Position numbers and translations under genes: made by a program. Of a stretch of 7,427 bases of DNA, positions 1 to 6,729 are shown piece by piece. Numbering within the stretch: position 1 is the stretch's first letter; the number at the start of each line of letters is the position of its first letter. The stretch is from an uncultured Erysipelotrichaceae bacterium (GTDB lineage: Bacteria > Bacillota_I > Bacilli_A > Erysipelotrichales > Erysipelotrichaceae): positions 1 to 7,427 of the forward strand of contig CADBMY010000218.1 in the NCBI GenBank assembly GCA_902795905.1, in the 5' to 3' direction. The notes beneath the pieces are model-generated. The model was given only the letters and a program-made list of their open reading frames with translations. It was not told the DNA's origin and did no database searches.

Positions 1-159
1 CTCATCAGAAAAGATCAGCGGTACCGGGATGCGTCCATGTACATCCTTGTCTTCTCACTGATCCTGTTTATCATTTATCTTCCTGTAATCACCGGTTTCA
101 TGACAACACCGGGTTATATCAAACTGCTGGAGATCTTCCCGTCCTGGTATTTTGGCTGA
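1..159 (+). CDS. C-terminal end of a PMT-like (phospholipid-carrier-dependent) glycosyltransferase, 5' truncated
   Basis: Frame 1 is open from the window edge for 53 codons and ends in TGA at 157-159. The peptide begins LIRKDQRYRDASMY, then has one hydrophobic segment of about 20 residues (ILVFSLILFIIYLPVITGF), and ends in GYIKLLEIFPSWYFG. A final membrane helix running into a 'YPV/LPV-I-G' turn, followed by a short tail rich in Leu and Trp ending W-Y/F-F, is what I recall from the C-terminus of bacterial dolichyl-phosphate-mannose:protein mannosyltransferase-like enzymes, which transfer a sugar from a lipid carrier at the membrane. The catalytic N-terminal part lies outside the window, so the family call rests on the tail alone. 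The coding nature of the stretch is more secure than the name. It converges with the minus-strand gene ending at 160, with no intergenic base and no terminator between them. Confidence 0.55.
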   Translation, partial: LIRKDQRYRDASMYILVFSLILFIIYLPVITGFMTTPGYIKLLEIFPSWYFG

Positions 160-828
160 TCACCAGATCATCGGAATCAGACGGTATTTTACCTTCTGCA
201 TGTACTCCTCATATCCCTTCAGTTCTCTGCGGAGAACTTTTTCTTCGTTCAGGATTCGCTTGGCGATGACCGGGATATACCCCAGCATGATCACGAATGA
301 CAGCGGTGAATCCAGCATGACCGGCATGCTCAGAAACAGCCAGACCGTGACCGCATACATCGGATGTCTGACGATACCGTACATGCCTGTATCGACAACT
401 TTCTGCCCCTCCTGCACCTTGATCGTCCGGCTCAGCCAGCGGTTCTCCCGCAGTACTTCCGCATATCCTGCATATGCCAGCAGAAAGAGCACAGCTGCCG
501 CACGTCTGACCCGGACCGGAAAGTGCAGCCACCCGTAGCGATGATTCAAAGCCGCAAGCACGAAGACAAGCAGGAACAGAATACCGCTGATCAGGATCAC
601 CGTCTTCTGCTCGCTCTCCCGCTCCTTCATATCCAGACGTTCTTTCAGCAGTCCGGGATCTTTCACCATCATCACCAGGCCGGCAATAAACATCGGAATG
701 AACAACACACCCATGAAGATACAGGCATCAGGCCAGTTGGTACCGCCGATTGGGAACAGTAAAAGCCACAACAGGATAACTCCCGAAAAATACTTGATCA
801 ATGCCGAAATGAATAATCTTCCTGTCAT
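160..828 (-). CDS. Isoprenylcysteine carboxyl methyltransferase (ICMT)-like membrane methyltransferase
   Basis: This 222-residue, strongly hydrophobic protein has about five or six membrane segments (roughly residues 12-28, 36-54, 77-95, 107-123, 156-172 and 174-190). The C-terminal half carries the family hallmark: GMYGIVRHPMY at 148-158, then NEEKVL at 194-199, GYEEY at 205-209 and KYRLIPMIW at the end. This RHPxY...EE...GYxxY...RLIPxxW layout is that of the ICMT/PEMT-type integral membrane methyltransferases, where the Arg-His and Glu residues line the SAM pocket. Length and N-terminus (LFPIGGTNWPDACIF, then KDPGLLKERL) also match the bacterial family. The substrate of bacterial members is generally unknown, and bacteria normally lack prenylated CaaX proteins, so no substrate should be assumed. 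The ATG at 828 has only a GAAGG one base upstream, a poor ribosome site, so the start is less certain than the rest. It follows pheT by 46 bases on the same strand, beyond a hairpin, with no promoter seen. Confidence 0.85.
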   Translation of the reverse strand: MTGRLFISALIKYFSGVILLWLLLFPIGGTNWPDACIFMGVLFIPMFIAGLVMMVKDPGLLKERLDMKERESEQKTVILISGILFLLVFVLAALNHRYGWLHFPVRVRRAAAVLFLLAYAGYAEVLRENRWLSRTIKVQEGQKVVDTGMYGIVRHPMYAVTVWLFLSMPVMLDSPLSFVIMLGYIPVIAKRILNEEKVLRRELKGYEEYMQKVKYRLIPMIW

Positions 829-845
829 ACCTTCATTCTAAACAT

Positions 846-869
846 AAGGCAGTGCAAATGCACTGCCTT
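846..869 (-). terminator. Perfect hairpin after pheT, probable (weak) intrinsic terminator
   Basis: The sequence is a perfect inverted repeat: AAGGCAGTGCA, a two-base centre, then TGCACTGCCTT. In RNA this would form a stem of 9-11 pairs with a tight loop, beginning five bases after the pheT stop codon. On the pheT strand the following bases are ATGTTTAG, so the U tract is short and interrupted. It may terminate partially, or act as a 3'-end stabiliser that lets some polymerase continue into the methyltransferase gene at 828. On the opposite strand the trailing bases (GATCATT) are no better. Confidence 0.65.
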
Positions 870-874
870 GATCA

Positions 875-3277
875 TTAAGCTCTGAGGGAAGCTTTCAGGT
901 TCTTTTCCAGTCCTGTCAGGATCGCCTGATGTGCTGCCGAGATCTCTTCTTCGGTCAGCGTATGATCGGCTGCCTGATAGATGATCCTCAGCGCTACAGA
1001 CTTATATCCCTCTTCGACATGTGAACCTTCATAGATATCGAAGATCTCCGAGGAACGTACGATCTTGCGGTTTCCGCTCTTTCTGACCGTATCGAGGACC
1101 TCCTTCACCGTGATTTCCTTCTTTACAACAAGAGCGATATCACGGCTGACACTCGGGTATTTCTCCGGTGCCGTATAGCGGATCCTGCCAGCTTTTCCTT
1201 CCAGCACAGGCTGGATACTCAGCTCGGCATAGACGACATCGCCAAGGTCAAATTTCTTCGCATATTCCGGGTGAATACGTCCGAAGACACCGAGACATGT
1301 CTTGTCGATCCAGACTTCGGCACTGGCATACGGATGGAAATGCACAGTATCTGTCTTGTTTTCCGTGACTGATACTCTGTTCGCATTATATCCGCAGCGG
1401 GCAAGCCAGGTCATGATCAGACCCTTCATCGCATAGAAATCACCGTGGATCACATTACCGTGCAGAGGATCATTGTGGATCTCGCCGTCAAGCACGATAG
1501 CCAGACGTTCATCTTCGGTTCCCTTACCGTAGACCTTGGATACCTCAAAGAAGTGGTTATCCGCATTCTGGTGAGCACGGTTGTACTGTACACACTCAAG
1601 AACGCTGTTGATCAAGGATGTACGGACATACTTTCTGGCCTCACTCATCGGCATGGCCAGGACTACCGGTTCTCCGATCGGGCAGTAGGCATTCTGAATG
1701 TAGTCATCTCCTACCAGTGTATATGTAACGATCTCATGCAGACCGGCACCGGTCATGACCTCTCTGATCAGACGGCGTGCTCTCTGCACAGGGGTCAGCT
1801 GCCCGACCGTGGCACTGACATTCGGCAGTGTATCCTGCAGGCTGTCAAAGCCGATCATGCGGATCACTTCTTCATCGATATCGGCAGGACGCTCAATATC
1901 GATACGGTAACTGGGCACATGACAGATGATCTCGTCTCCGTTGATCTCCGGCTTGAAATCGAGAGCGGTCAGGACATCTTCAACCTGTTCCATTGTGAAT
2001 GCTGTTCCCAGCAGCGTATTGCAGTGTGTCAGTGTCTCTCTGACCGTGACCGGTGTGTAGTTCTCACTGCCGGCGATAACAGTCTCTTCAAGACCTGAGG
2101 CATCTGCGTATTCCTCGAGCAGCTGGATCGAGCGGTCGACTGCCTTGCGCATCGCCAGAGACTCAAAGCCCTTGGTAAATCTCTGCGCTGCCTCGGTGAT
2201 CAGATTCAGTCTGATCGATGTCTTACGGATCGCTGTGGCATTGAAGTTGGCAGCTTCGATCAGGATACCTTTCGTATTCTCATCGATCATCGACTCTTCA
2301 CCGCCCATGATACCGGCAATACCGGTGGCTTCCCCGTTAGTCGTAATGAGCAGATCTCCGGGATGGATATCAAACTCAACACCGTCCAGTGCCGTCATCT
2401 TCATCTCGCGGTCATCCACGACCGTGATCTCCGGTGCCGGCAGCTTGGCCAGATCGTAGTAATGCAGAGGCTGTCCGGTCTCCAGCATGACAAAGTTGGA
2501 GATATCTACAACATTGTTAATGGAGTTGATGCCGGCCGCATGCAGGTAATTGACCATCCACTTCGGGGAAGGTCCTACCTTGACATGATTGACGATCTTG
2601 CCGTAGTAACATGTACACTTATCTGTATTCAGTGTGATCGCAAGATCACCCTTTTCGCCCTTATCGCTTCTGCCGGCATAATCAGGCCAGGTCACAGGAC
2701 GGCGCAGGATGGCACCGACTTCCTTGGCCATATTCCACATGCTCAGGCAGTCTGCCCGGTTCGGTGTCAGGGATACATCCAGGATCGTATCATCCAGTCC
2801 AAGATAGCCGAAGACATCTGTCTCACCCACCGGTGCATCTTCCGGCAGGACTTCGATACCGTTCAGCTGTTCCTCACTCAGCCAGTGTCTGTCTACACCA
2901 AGCTCAAACAGAGCACAGATCATACCATGGCTCTCCTGACCTCTGACAGGCTTGTTCAGGATCTTTCCGCCCGGCAGTTCGGCTCCGATCAGTGCTACGA
3001 TGACCTTCTGACCGGCTGCCACATTCGGTGCTCCGCAGACGATCTGCAGGATATTCTCTTCTCCCTCACCGACTCTGACCTTTGTGACATGAAGATGATC
3101 ACTGTCCGGGTGTGCCCGGCACTCAAGCACTTCAGCGATCACCAGGTTTGTGCCGGAAGCCATCGGTTCCACACCTTCAACTTCCAGACCTGCTGTTGTC
3201 ATCTTCTCTGCCAGTTCCGCAGGGCTGATCCCTGAGAGATCAACATATTCACTCAGCCATTTATAACTCAGTTTCAT
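875..3277 (-). CDS. pheT: Phenylalanine--tRNA ligase beta subunit
   Basis: PheT pairs with PheS in the cytoplasmic (alpha-beta)2 enzyme that charges tRNA-Phe. At 800 residues it has the usual bacterial full-length architecture. An OB-fold tRNA-binding domain spans about 43-150 (VIAEVLECRAHPDSDHLHV, then QIVCGAPN, SHGMICALFELG). The B3/B4 editing domain spans about 210-385 and includes NVVDISNFVMLETGQPLHYYD at 255-275 and GIAGIMGGEES at 319-329. Then come a B5 domain (about 407-475, with SYRIDIERPADIDEEVIRMIG), the catalytic-like core (about 485-690) and a C-terminal ferredoxin-like anticodon-binding domain (about 705-799, PSVSRDIALVV). His272, in GQPLH, is probably equivalent to the E. coli editing-site His261, so mischarged Tyr editing looks intact; that alignment was done by eye. 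The ATG at 3277 is preceded by AGGAGG, which overlaps the pheS TAG codon; the intergenic gap is 11 bases. It is co-transcribed with pheS under T-box control. TAA stop. Confidence 0.98.
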   Translation of the reverse strand: MKLSYKWLSEYVDLSGISPAELAEKMTTAGLEVEGVEPMASGTNLVIAEVLECRAHPDSDHLHVTKVRVGEGEENILQIVCGAPNVAAGQKVIVALIGAELPGGKILNKPVRGQESHGMICALFELGVDRHWLSEEQLNGIEVLPEDAPVGETDVFGYLGLDDTILDVSLTPNRADCLSMWNMAKEVGAILRRPVTWPDYAGRSDKGEKGDLAITLNTDKCTCYYGKIVNHVKVGPSPKWMVNYLHAAGINSINNVVDISNFVMLETGQPLHYYDLAKLPAPEITVVDDREMKMTALDGVEFDIHPGDLLITTNGEATGIAGIMGGEESMIDENTKGILIEAANFNATAIRKTSIRLNLITEAAQRFTKGFESLAMRKAVDRSIQLLEEYADASGLEETVIAGSENYTPVTVRETLTHCNTLLGTAFTMEQVEDVLTALDFKPEINGDEIICHVPSYRIDIERPADIDEEVIRMIGFDSLQDTLPNVSATVGQLTPVQRARRLIREVMTGAGLHEIVTYTLVGDDYIQNAYCPIGEPVVLAMPMSEARKYVRTSLINSVLECVQYNRAHQNADNHFFEVSKVYGKGTEDERLAIVLDGEIHNDPLHGNVIHGDFYAMKGLIMTWLARCGYNANRVSVTENKTDTVHFHPYASAEVWIDKTCLGVFGRIHPEYAKKFDLGDVVYAELSIQPVLEGKAGRIRYTAPEKYPSVSRDIALVVKKEITVKEVLDTVRKSGNRKIVRSSEIFDIYEGSHVEEGYKSVALRIIYQAADHTLTEEEISAAHQAILTGLEKNLKASLRA

Positions 3278-3288
3278 GTCCGTTCCTC

Positions 3289-4326
3289 CTAGTCATAGCG
3301 GTCGAAGATCTTCAGGAACCGCATATCATTCGTATAGAAATTACGAATATCATCAATGCCGTACTTCAGCATCGTCACTCTTTCGAGACCGACACCAAAC
3401 GCGAAACCGGAACACTTTTCAGAATCAAAGCCGTTCATCTCCAGCACATGCGGATGAACCATGCCGGCACCGAGGATCTCGATCCAGCCTGAGCCCTTGC
3501 ATACGCTGCAGCCCTTGCCGTTGCAGAAAGGACAGGATACATCCACCTCAACACTGGGTTCCGTGAACGGGAAATAACTGGGTCTGAAACGCACCTTGCG
3601 GCCGCCGCCGAAGATCGTATCTGCCATGTATGTCAGAGTTCCCTTCAGGTCTGCCAGGGTCACATTCTCGCCGACGACGAGGCCTTCTACCTGCATGAAC
3701 TGATGACTGTGTGTCGCATCATCGTCATCTCTGCGGTATACCTTGCCGGGGCAGATCAATTTGATCGGTGTCTTTCCCTCAGCCTTTTCCAGTTCTCTCA
3801 TCTGCATCGCTGTTGTATGCGTACGCAGCAGTGTATTGGGATCGATATAGAAGGTATCCTGCATATCACGGGCAGGATGATCCTTCGGAATATTCGCCAG
3901 TTCAAAGTTATAATGGTCCAGTTCAACTTCCGGTCCTTCTGCCACCTTATAGCCCATACCGATGAAAAGATCTTCGATCTCTCTCTGCATCAGCATCAAC
4001 GGGTGTACCGTACCGATCTCAAATCTGTCACCGGGAACCGTGATGTCCAGTTTTTCACTCGCAAGTCTGGCATTCATCGCCGCCTTGCCGAGTTCAGCCT
4101 GTTTCTCTTCCAGTGCTTTCGTCACTGCATCTTTACATGCGTTGACGAGCTGTCCGAAGGCAGGCTTCTCTTCTCTGCTGAGATTTCTCATCAGCGACAT
4201 CAGCTCCTGGATCGCACCTTTCTTGCTGAGGTAAGTATTTCTTACCTGCTGCAGCTCCTCCAGTCCAGAGGCCTGTGCGATCGCCTGCAGAGCTTCCTGA
4301 CGAACCTGTTCAACTCTGTTGTTCAT
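3289..4326 (-). CDS. pheS: Phenylalanine--tRNA ligase alpha subunit
   Basis: PheS is the catalytic class II subunit that activates phenylalanine and transfers it to tRNA-Phe. Its 345 residues match the family. Residues 1 to about 90 form the N-terminal coiled-coil arm that contacts tRNA. The catalytic core follows, with [16 protein letters not shown] (106-121), LLRTHTT (166-172), motif 2 ([24 protein letters not shown], 192-215) and motif 3 ([11 protein letters not shown], 307-317). The alanine in GFAFG is equivalent to E. coli Ala294, which shapes the Phe pocket, so substrate choice should be normal. A small CxxC...CxxC loop (Cys265, 268, 273, 276, just before [13 protein letters not shown]) probably binds a metal; I recall similar loops in other Bacillota PheS proteins. 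The ATG at 4326 has an AGGAGG five bases upstream, immediately after the T-box terminator. It is the first gene of the pheST operon. TAG stop. Confidence 0.98.
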   Translation of the reverse strand: MNNRVEQVRQEALQAIAQASGLEELQQVRNTYLSKKGAIQELMSLMRNLSREEKPAFGQLVNACKDAVTKALEEKQAELGKAAMNARLASEKLDITVPGDRFEIGTVHPLMLMQREIEDLFIGMGYKVAEGPEVELDHYNFELANIPKDHPARDMQDTFYIDPNTLLRTHTTAMQMRELEKAEGKTPIKLICPGKVYRRDDDDATHSHQFMQVEGLVVGENVTLADLKGTLTYMADTIFGGGRKVRFRPSYFPFTEPSVEVDVSCPFCNGKGCSVCKGSGWIEILGAGMVHPHVLEMNGFDSEKCSGFAFGVGLERVTMLKYGIDDIRNFYTNDMRFLKIFDRYD

Positions 4327-4340
4327 GTCTTCCTCCTGAT

Positions 4341-4368
4341 AATAAAAACGTTCCTGATCACAGGAACG
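4341..4368 (-). terminator. T-box leader intrinsic terminator upstream of pheS
   Basis: On the minus strand this reads CGTTCCTG, loop TGAT, CAGGAACG, then TTTTTATT. That is an eight-pair perfect stem followed by a U tract, a textbook rho-independent terminator. The stem can lengthen by A-U and G-U pairs (AAG with TTT). Its 5' arm (CGUUCCU) is also the partner of the T-box sequence AGGA in the alternative antiterminator, so terminator and antiterminator exclude each other. It ends 14 bases before the pheS ATG. Confidence 0.95.
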
Positions 4369-4560
4369 CTTGCACGCGGTACCATCCTGATTCGCATGAT
4401 CCGGGGATCATACGCTCTTGCTTACCCTTAACGCGGGAAACGGAGAGGATTAGTCTCACTGGAAAAGTGAATTCACCGGCTGTTTGAACAGGATCGTTTC
4501 ACCATCGGATCCCTCTCTTTGATCAACCTCTCCGGGTACTGGTCTTTTCTTTTACGCTTT
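4341..4560 (-). promoter_or_regulatory. Phe-specific T-box riboswitch leader of pheST
   Basis: Read on the minus strand, this roughly 220-base leader has all the parts of a T-box that senses uncharged tRNA-Phe. Stem I is closed by a perfect eight-pair helix, CGGAGAGG (4534-4527) with CCTCTCCG (4448-4441). Within it lie AGAGAGG and GAUGGUG elements like those conserved in stem I, and a probable specifier codon UUC (complement of 4469-4471) in GUGAA-UUC-AC, followed by A as is usual. A nine-pair hairpin at 4414-4393 (one G-U pair) fits stem III. The T-box AGGATGGTACCGCG lies at 4388-4375, matching the family consensus AGGGTGGNACCGCG with one change. The terminator follows. By family precedent, uncharged tRNA pairs with the specifier through its anticodon and with UGGU through its 3' end, favouring the antiterminator and pheST expression. 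The core is certain; the exact specifier position and the 5' end are inferred. Confidence 0.95.
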
Positions 4561-4566
4561 AATGCA

Positions 4567-4595
4567 ATTATAGTTTTCCCTTTGCGGAAAATCAA
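4567..4595 (-). promoter_or_regulatory. Sigma-A-type promoter for the pheST T-box transcript
   Basis: On the minus strand, TTGATT (4595-4590) is followed after exactly 17 bases by TATAAT (4572-4567). The -10 is perfect and the -35 matches TTGACA at four of six positions. The expected start site is an A near 4560, just upstream of the T-box leader. The -35 box abuts the TGA stop codon (4598-4596) of the upstream gene, so the promoter uses essentially all of the available space before the leader. Confidence 0.85.
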
Positions 4596-5279
4596 TCATA
4601 ACCGCAGATCGTCCTCATACATCATATACAGCCGGTCAAGATCCTTTTCTGACGCAATATATGCCCTGCCGATGATCTCGATCTGCTCATCCGTAAACAG
4701 CACACCGCCCTCAAGATCCAGAACGATCATCTCTGTTTCGTTCAGTTCAAGATAACGAATGATCGCCGCCAGATCCTCACTGCTCTGTACATAGTTCGGA
4801 TATACACCGATACCGTAGTATCTGCCGACACCGAGATTCTCTTCACCATCCCCCGGAGATGTCCAGACTCTGTCCAGTATGCGCACACATTCACCGACAC
4901 CGATGACGATGCCTTCAAACTGCTTGACGGCATCAGCCAGACGCAGATCTTCCAGCACATTCATCGCATATCCGGCATTGTCGCTGACCAGGCAGAGGAT
5001 ATCACTTCCCCGCATCATCCTGAGCATCTGATCACGGTCATGATCATAGGGATCTTCGATGCGGATATGTGACAGCGGTATGCCGCAGCGCATGAACGGT
5101 TCCGAGAGTTTCTCACTCTCTGCCAGTTCGTCATGAAAAGCCAGGATATCGGCACTCCAGCCGTCATTTGCCATCATCGGCAGGATCAGTACGCGCATAT
5201 CTCTGTGCAGGTTTTCGGTCAGTGTCTCAGCCGACCAGCTCTGCGCAAACTCCATCGTATTAAACAGAAATGTCTTCAT
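4596..5279 (-). CDS. Peptidase S51-like (class I glutamine amidotransferase fold) protein, catalytic residues apparently lost
   Basis: This 227-residue soluble protein has no signal peptide or membrane segment. Its block order resembles peptidase S51 (dipeptidase E/cyanophycinase family): an alpha/beta start (MRVLILPMM, 28-36); GSDILCLVSDNAGYAMNVLEDLRLADAV (91-118), which lines up with the family's 'ab-hydrophobic-GGGNT...LL..L...GL'; GIVIGVGECVRIL (123-135) where the family has 'YIGWSAGAN'; LGVGRYYGIGVYPNY (149-163) where it has 'L.L.P..INPHF'; and LDLEGGVLF (187-195) where it has 'IGLPEGNWI'. The nucleophile Ser is replaced by Gly129, the catalytic His by Asn162, and GGGN by SDNA. If the alignment is right, it cannot be an active serine peptidase, so a binding or regulatory role is more likely. 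Its ATG overlaps the stop of the upstream methyltransferase gene by four bases (ATGA), suggesting translational coupling. The assignment is by eye and of moderate strength; the function is unknown. Confidence 0.6.
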   Translation of the reverse strand: MKTFLFNTMEFAQSWSAETLTENLHRDMRVLILPMMANDGWSADILAFHDELAESEKLSEPFMRCGIPLSHIRIEDPYDHDRDQMLRMMRGSDILCLVSDNAGYAMNVLEDLRLADAVKQFEGIVIGVGECVRILDRVWTSPGDGEENLGVGRYYGIGVYPNYVQSSEDLAAIIRYLELNETEMIVLDLEGGVLFTDEQIEIIGRAYIASEKDLDRLYMMYEDDLRL

Positions 5280-6007
5280 CGCCTACCTCTGTATCTGTAC
5301 ATGATGATACCGCCGGCAACCGCTACGTTCAAAGACTCAAACCCGCTGATCTCGATGAACATGGACTGATCACAGAGATCAAGGATGGCAGTACTGACAC
5401 CCTGTCCTTCATTGCCCAGCACAAAAGCCATCTTCTCGCTTTCCTGTGCCTCCGACATACTGACAGCGTTATGCAGAGATGTACCGAAGACGCGGAAGCC
5501 GTCCTTCTGCAGGGCTTTTACCGTATCTGAAAGCGAAGCCCGTATGACCGGGATATGAAACATGGCCCCCTGGGTCGAACGGATCACCTTTTCGTTATAG
5601 AGATCGCAGGTATCCTCCGATACATACACAGCGTCAAAGCCAAAGGAAACAGCCGTCCGGATCAATGTACCGAAATTGCCGGGATCCTGTATCCTGTCAA
5701 GCAGCAGGACTCTGGCGGGATCTTTTACAGGCAGCGCAAACTGCCGGCAGACAGCGATACAGCTGACACCGGATACGCTTGCCGAGAGTTTCTTCAGTAC
5801 CTGCGGAACCGCCTCAACTGTCTGTACACCGTCGAAACTGTATCTGCCGTCGGTGATCACGGTCTCCACGATACCCTGACGCATGGCCTCCTCGATCAGG
5901 TGAGGACCTTCGGCCAGAAACAGACCGGTACGGTCACGCTCTTTTTTCTCACGAAGCTTTGCCCATGCCTTGACTTTCTGATTCTGCAGGGATGTGATCT
6001 TTTCCAT
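5276..6007 (-). CDS. SpoU/TrmH-family RNA 2'-O-methyltransferase, RlmP (YsgA)-like
   Basis: This 243-residue SPOUT-fold methyltransferase uses SAM to methylate a ribose 2'-OH in RNA. The N-terminal substrate-binding part begins ITSLQNQKVKAWAKLREKKERDRTGLFLAEGPHLIEEA (4-41), very like the start of Bacillus YsgA, now RlmP, which modifies 23S rRNA G2553. The three SpoU motifs are present: DPGNFGTLIRTA (108-119, with catalytic Arg117), FVLGNEGQGVS (195-205, SAM-binding knot loop) and IEISGFESLNVAVAGGIIMYRYR (218-240). Motif III has IEISGF where most relatives have IPM-x-G-x-A, a change in the first residues but with the ESLNVAVA core kept. In Bacillus, ysgA sits directly before pheST; here one gene and the T-box lie between, which supports the RlmP assignment. 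The ATG at 6007 shares one base with the upstream TGA (TGATG), with a GGAGGAAC ribosome site. The exact target nucleotide is inferred, not seen. Confidence 0.88.
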   Translation of the reverse strand: MEKITSLQNQKVKAWAKLREKKERDRTGLFLAEGPHLIEEAMRQGIVETVITDGRYSFDGVQTVEAVPQVLKKLSASVSGVSCIAVCRQFALPVKDPARVLLLDRIQDPGNFGTLIRTAVSFGFDAVYVSEDTCDLYNEKVIRSTQGAMFHIPVIRASLSDTVKALQKDGFRVFGTSLHNAVSMSEAQESEKMAFVLGNEGQGVSTAILDLCDQSMFIEISGFESLNVAVAGGIIMYRYRGRR

Positions 6008-6729
6008 CAGCCGTTCCTCCTCTGCCTGAGTACTTCATAGGCGATCACGGCAGCTGCCGATGATGCGTTGAGGGCATTGCGGAAATCATTCGCGTACGGA
6101 ATAAACAGGTTCTGTTCAGCTTCCTGAAGCACCGCTTTGGACAGTCCCCGCATCTCACCGCCGATCATGATCATCACCGGTCTCTGCAGATCCGTATCGT
6201 AGAGATCTGCCGCATCTTTCCGCATTGCCGCATATACATATACACCGTGTTTCCTGCATGTCCGGATATCCTGCACGGGATCATCCGTCATGATGATGCG
6301 CAGGTGATCAAACGCTCCGGCACTTGCCTTCAGGATCGTACTTTCCGCATTCTGCCAGTTTCTGCGCGCGATCAGCAGTCCGTCACACCCGGCACTGTAC
6401 AGTGTACGCATGATATAGCCAAGGTTAAAAGGATCTTCGATGCCCTCACAGAAAACCAGGAACGGACACTCTGCCTCCAAGGCATCTGCCAGGCTGTCAT
6501 ATGTACGCGCAGATACTTCGGCGATCATCCCGCCGTGCGTCTTTCCGGAGGCTCTTGCCTCGATCTCTTCTCTTGTGCAGCGTACGATACGGATGCCGGC
6601 TTCCCCGGCAAGACGCAGGATATACCGGCTGTTGCGGTCTTCCAGACGCTGATCCGCATACACGCATTCCACCGTTCTGTGTTTCCCTTCAAGAGCTGCC
6701 TTTACACTGATACTTCCCTCAATGATCAT
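6007..6729 (-). CDS. SpoU/TrmH-family RNA 2'-O-methyltransferase, RlmB-like
   Basis: From the chosen start this is a 240-residue SAM-dependent RNA ribose methyltransferase. It opens IIEGSISVKAALEG, like the RNA 2'-O-methyltransferase substrate-binding domain of RlmB ('GxxxVxxAL'), and has the small THGGMIAEV turn (64-72) leading into the knot domain. Motif I is EDPFNLGYIMRTLYSAG (98-114, Arg108), motif II is IGGEMRGLS (189-197) and motif III is IPYANDFRNALNASSAAAVIAYEVLRQ (210-236), where the usual 'SLNVS' reads ALNAS. An in-frame TTG at 6765 would add 12 residues but has no ribosome site. The ATG at 6729 is preceded by GGAGGG (6738-6733) and is therefore preferred. That start overlaps the upstream U32 gene by 11 bases, and its stop overlaps the next methyltransferase by one. 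The two tandem SpoU proteins differ clearly in sequence, so they probably have different targets. Whether this one makes the RlmB mark (23S Gm2251) cannot be told from sequence alone. Confidence 0.86.
   Translation of the reverse strand: MIIEGSISVKAALEGKHRTVECVYADQRLEDRNSRYILRLAGEAGIRIVRCTREEIEARASGKTHGGMIAEVSARTYDSLADALEAECPFLVFCEGIEDPFNLGYIMRTLYSAGCDGLLIARRNWQNAESTILKASAGAFDHLRIIMTDDPVQDIRTCRKHGVYVYAAMRKDAADLYDTDLQRPVMIMIGGEMRGLSKAVLQEAEQNLFIPYANDFRNALNASSAAAVIAYEVLRQRRNG

Noticed and set aside
2363..3235. Long plus-strand open frame (290 codons) antisense to pheT
   Set aside because: It lies wholly inside pheT. Its translation shows no domain or membrane pattern and has scattered Cys/His typical of an antisense reading, and the opposite strand is unmistakably pheT. 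The same applies to 1445-2098 and 2145-2459.
3496..3540. CxxC...CxxC zinc-ribbon-like insert in PheS as a possible novelty
   Set aside because: I recall the same four-cysteine loop before [13 protein letters not shown] in other Bacillota PheS proteins, so it is a lineage feature and not an unusual insertion.
4393..4414. Nine-pair hairpin considered as a separate small-RNA terminator
   Set aside because: It lies between stem I and the T-box sequence, has no U tract after it, and is explained as stem III of the T-box leader.
3703..4431. Plus-strand open frame (242 codons) antisense to pheS and the T-box
   Set aside because: It spans the reverse of pheS and reads through the T-box terminator hairpin with no recognisable motif, so it is a shadow of pheS coding constraint.
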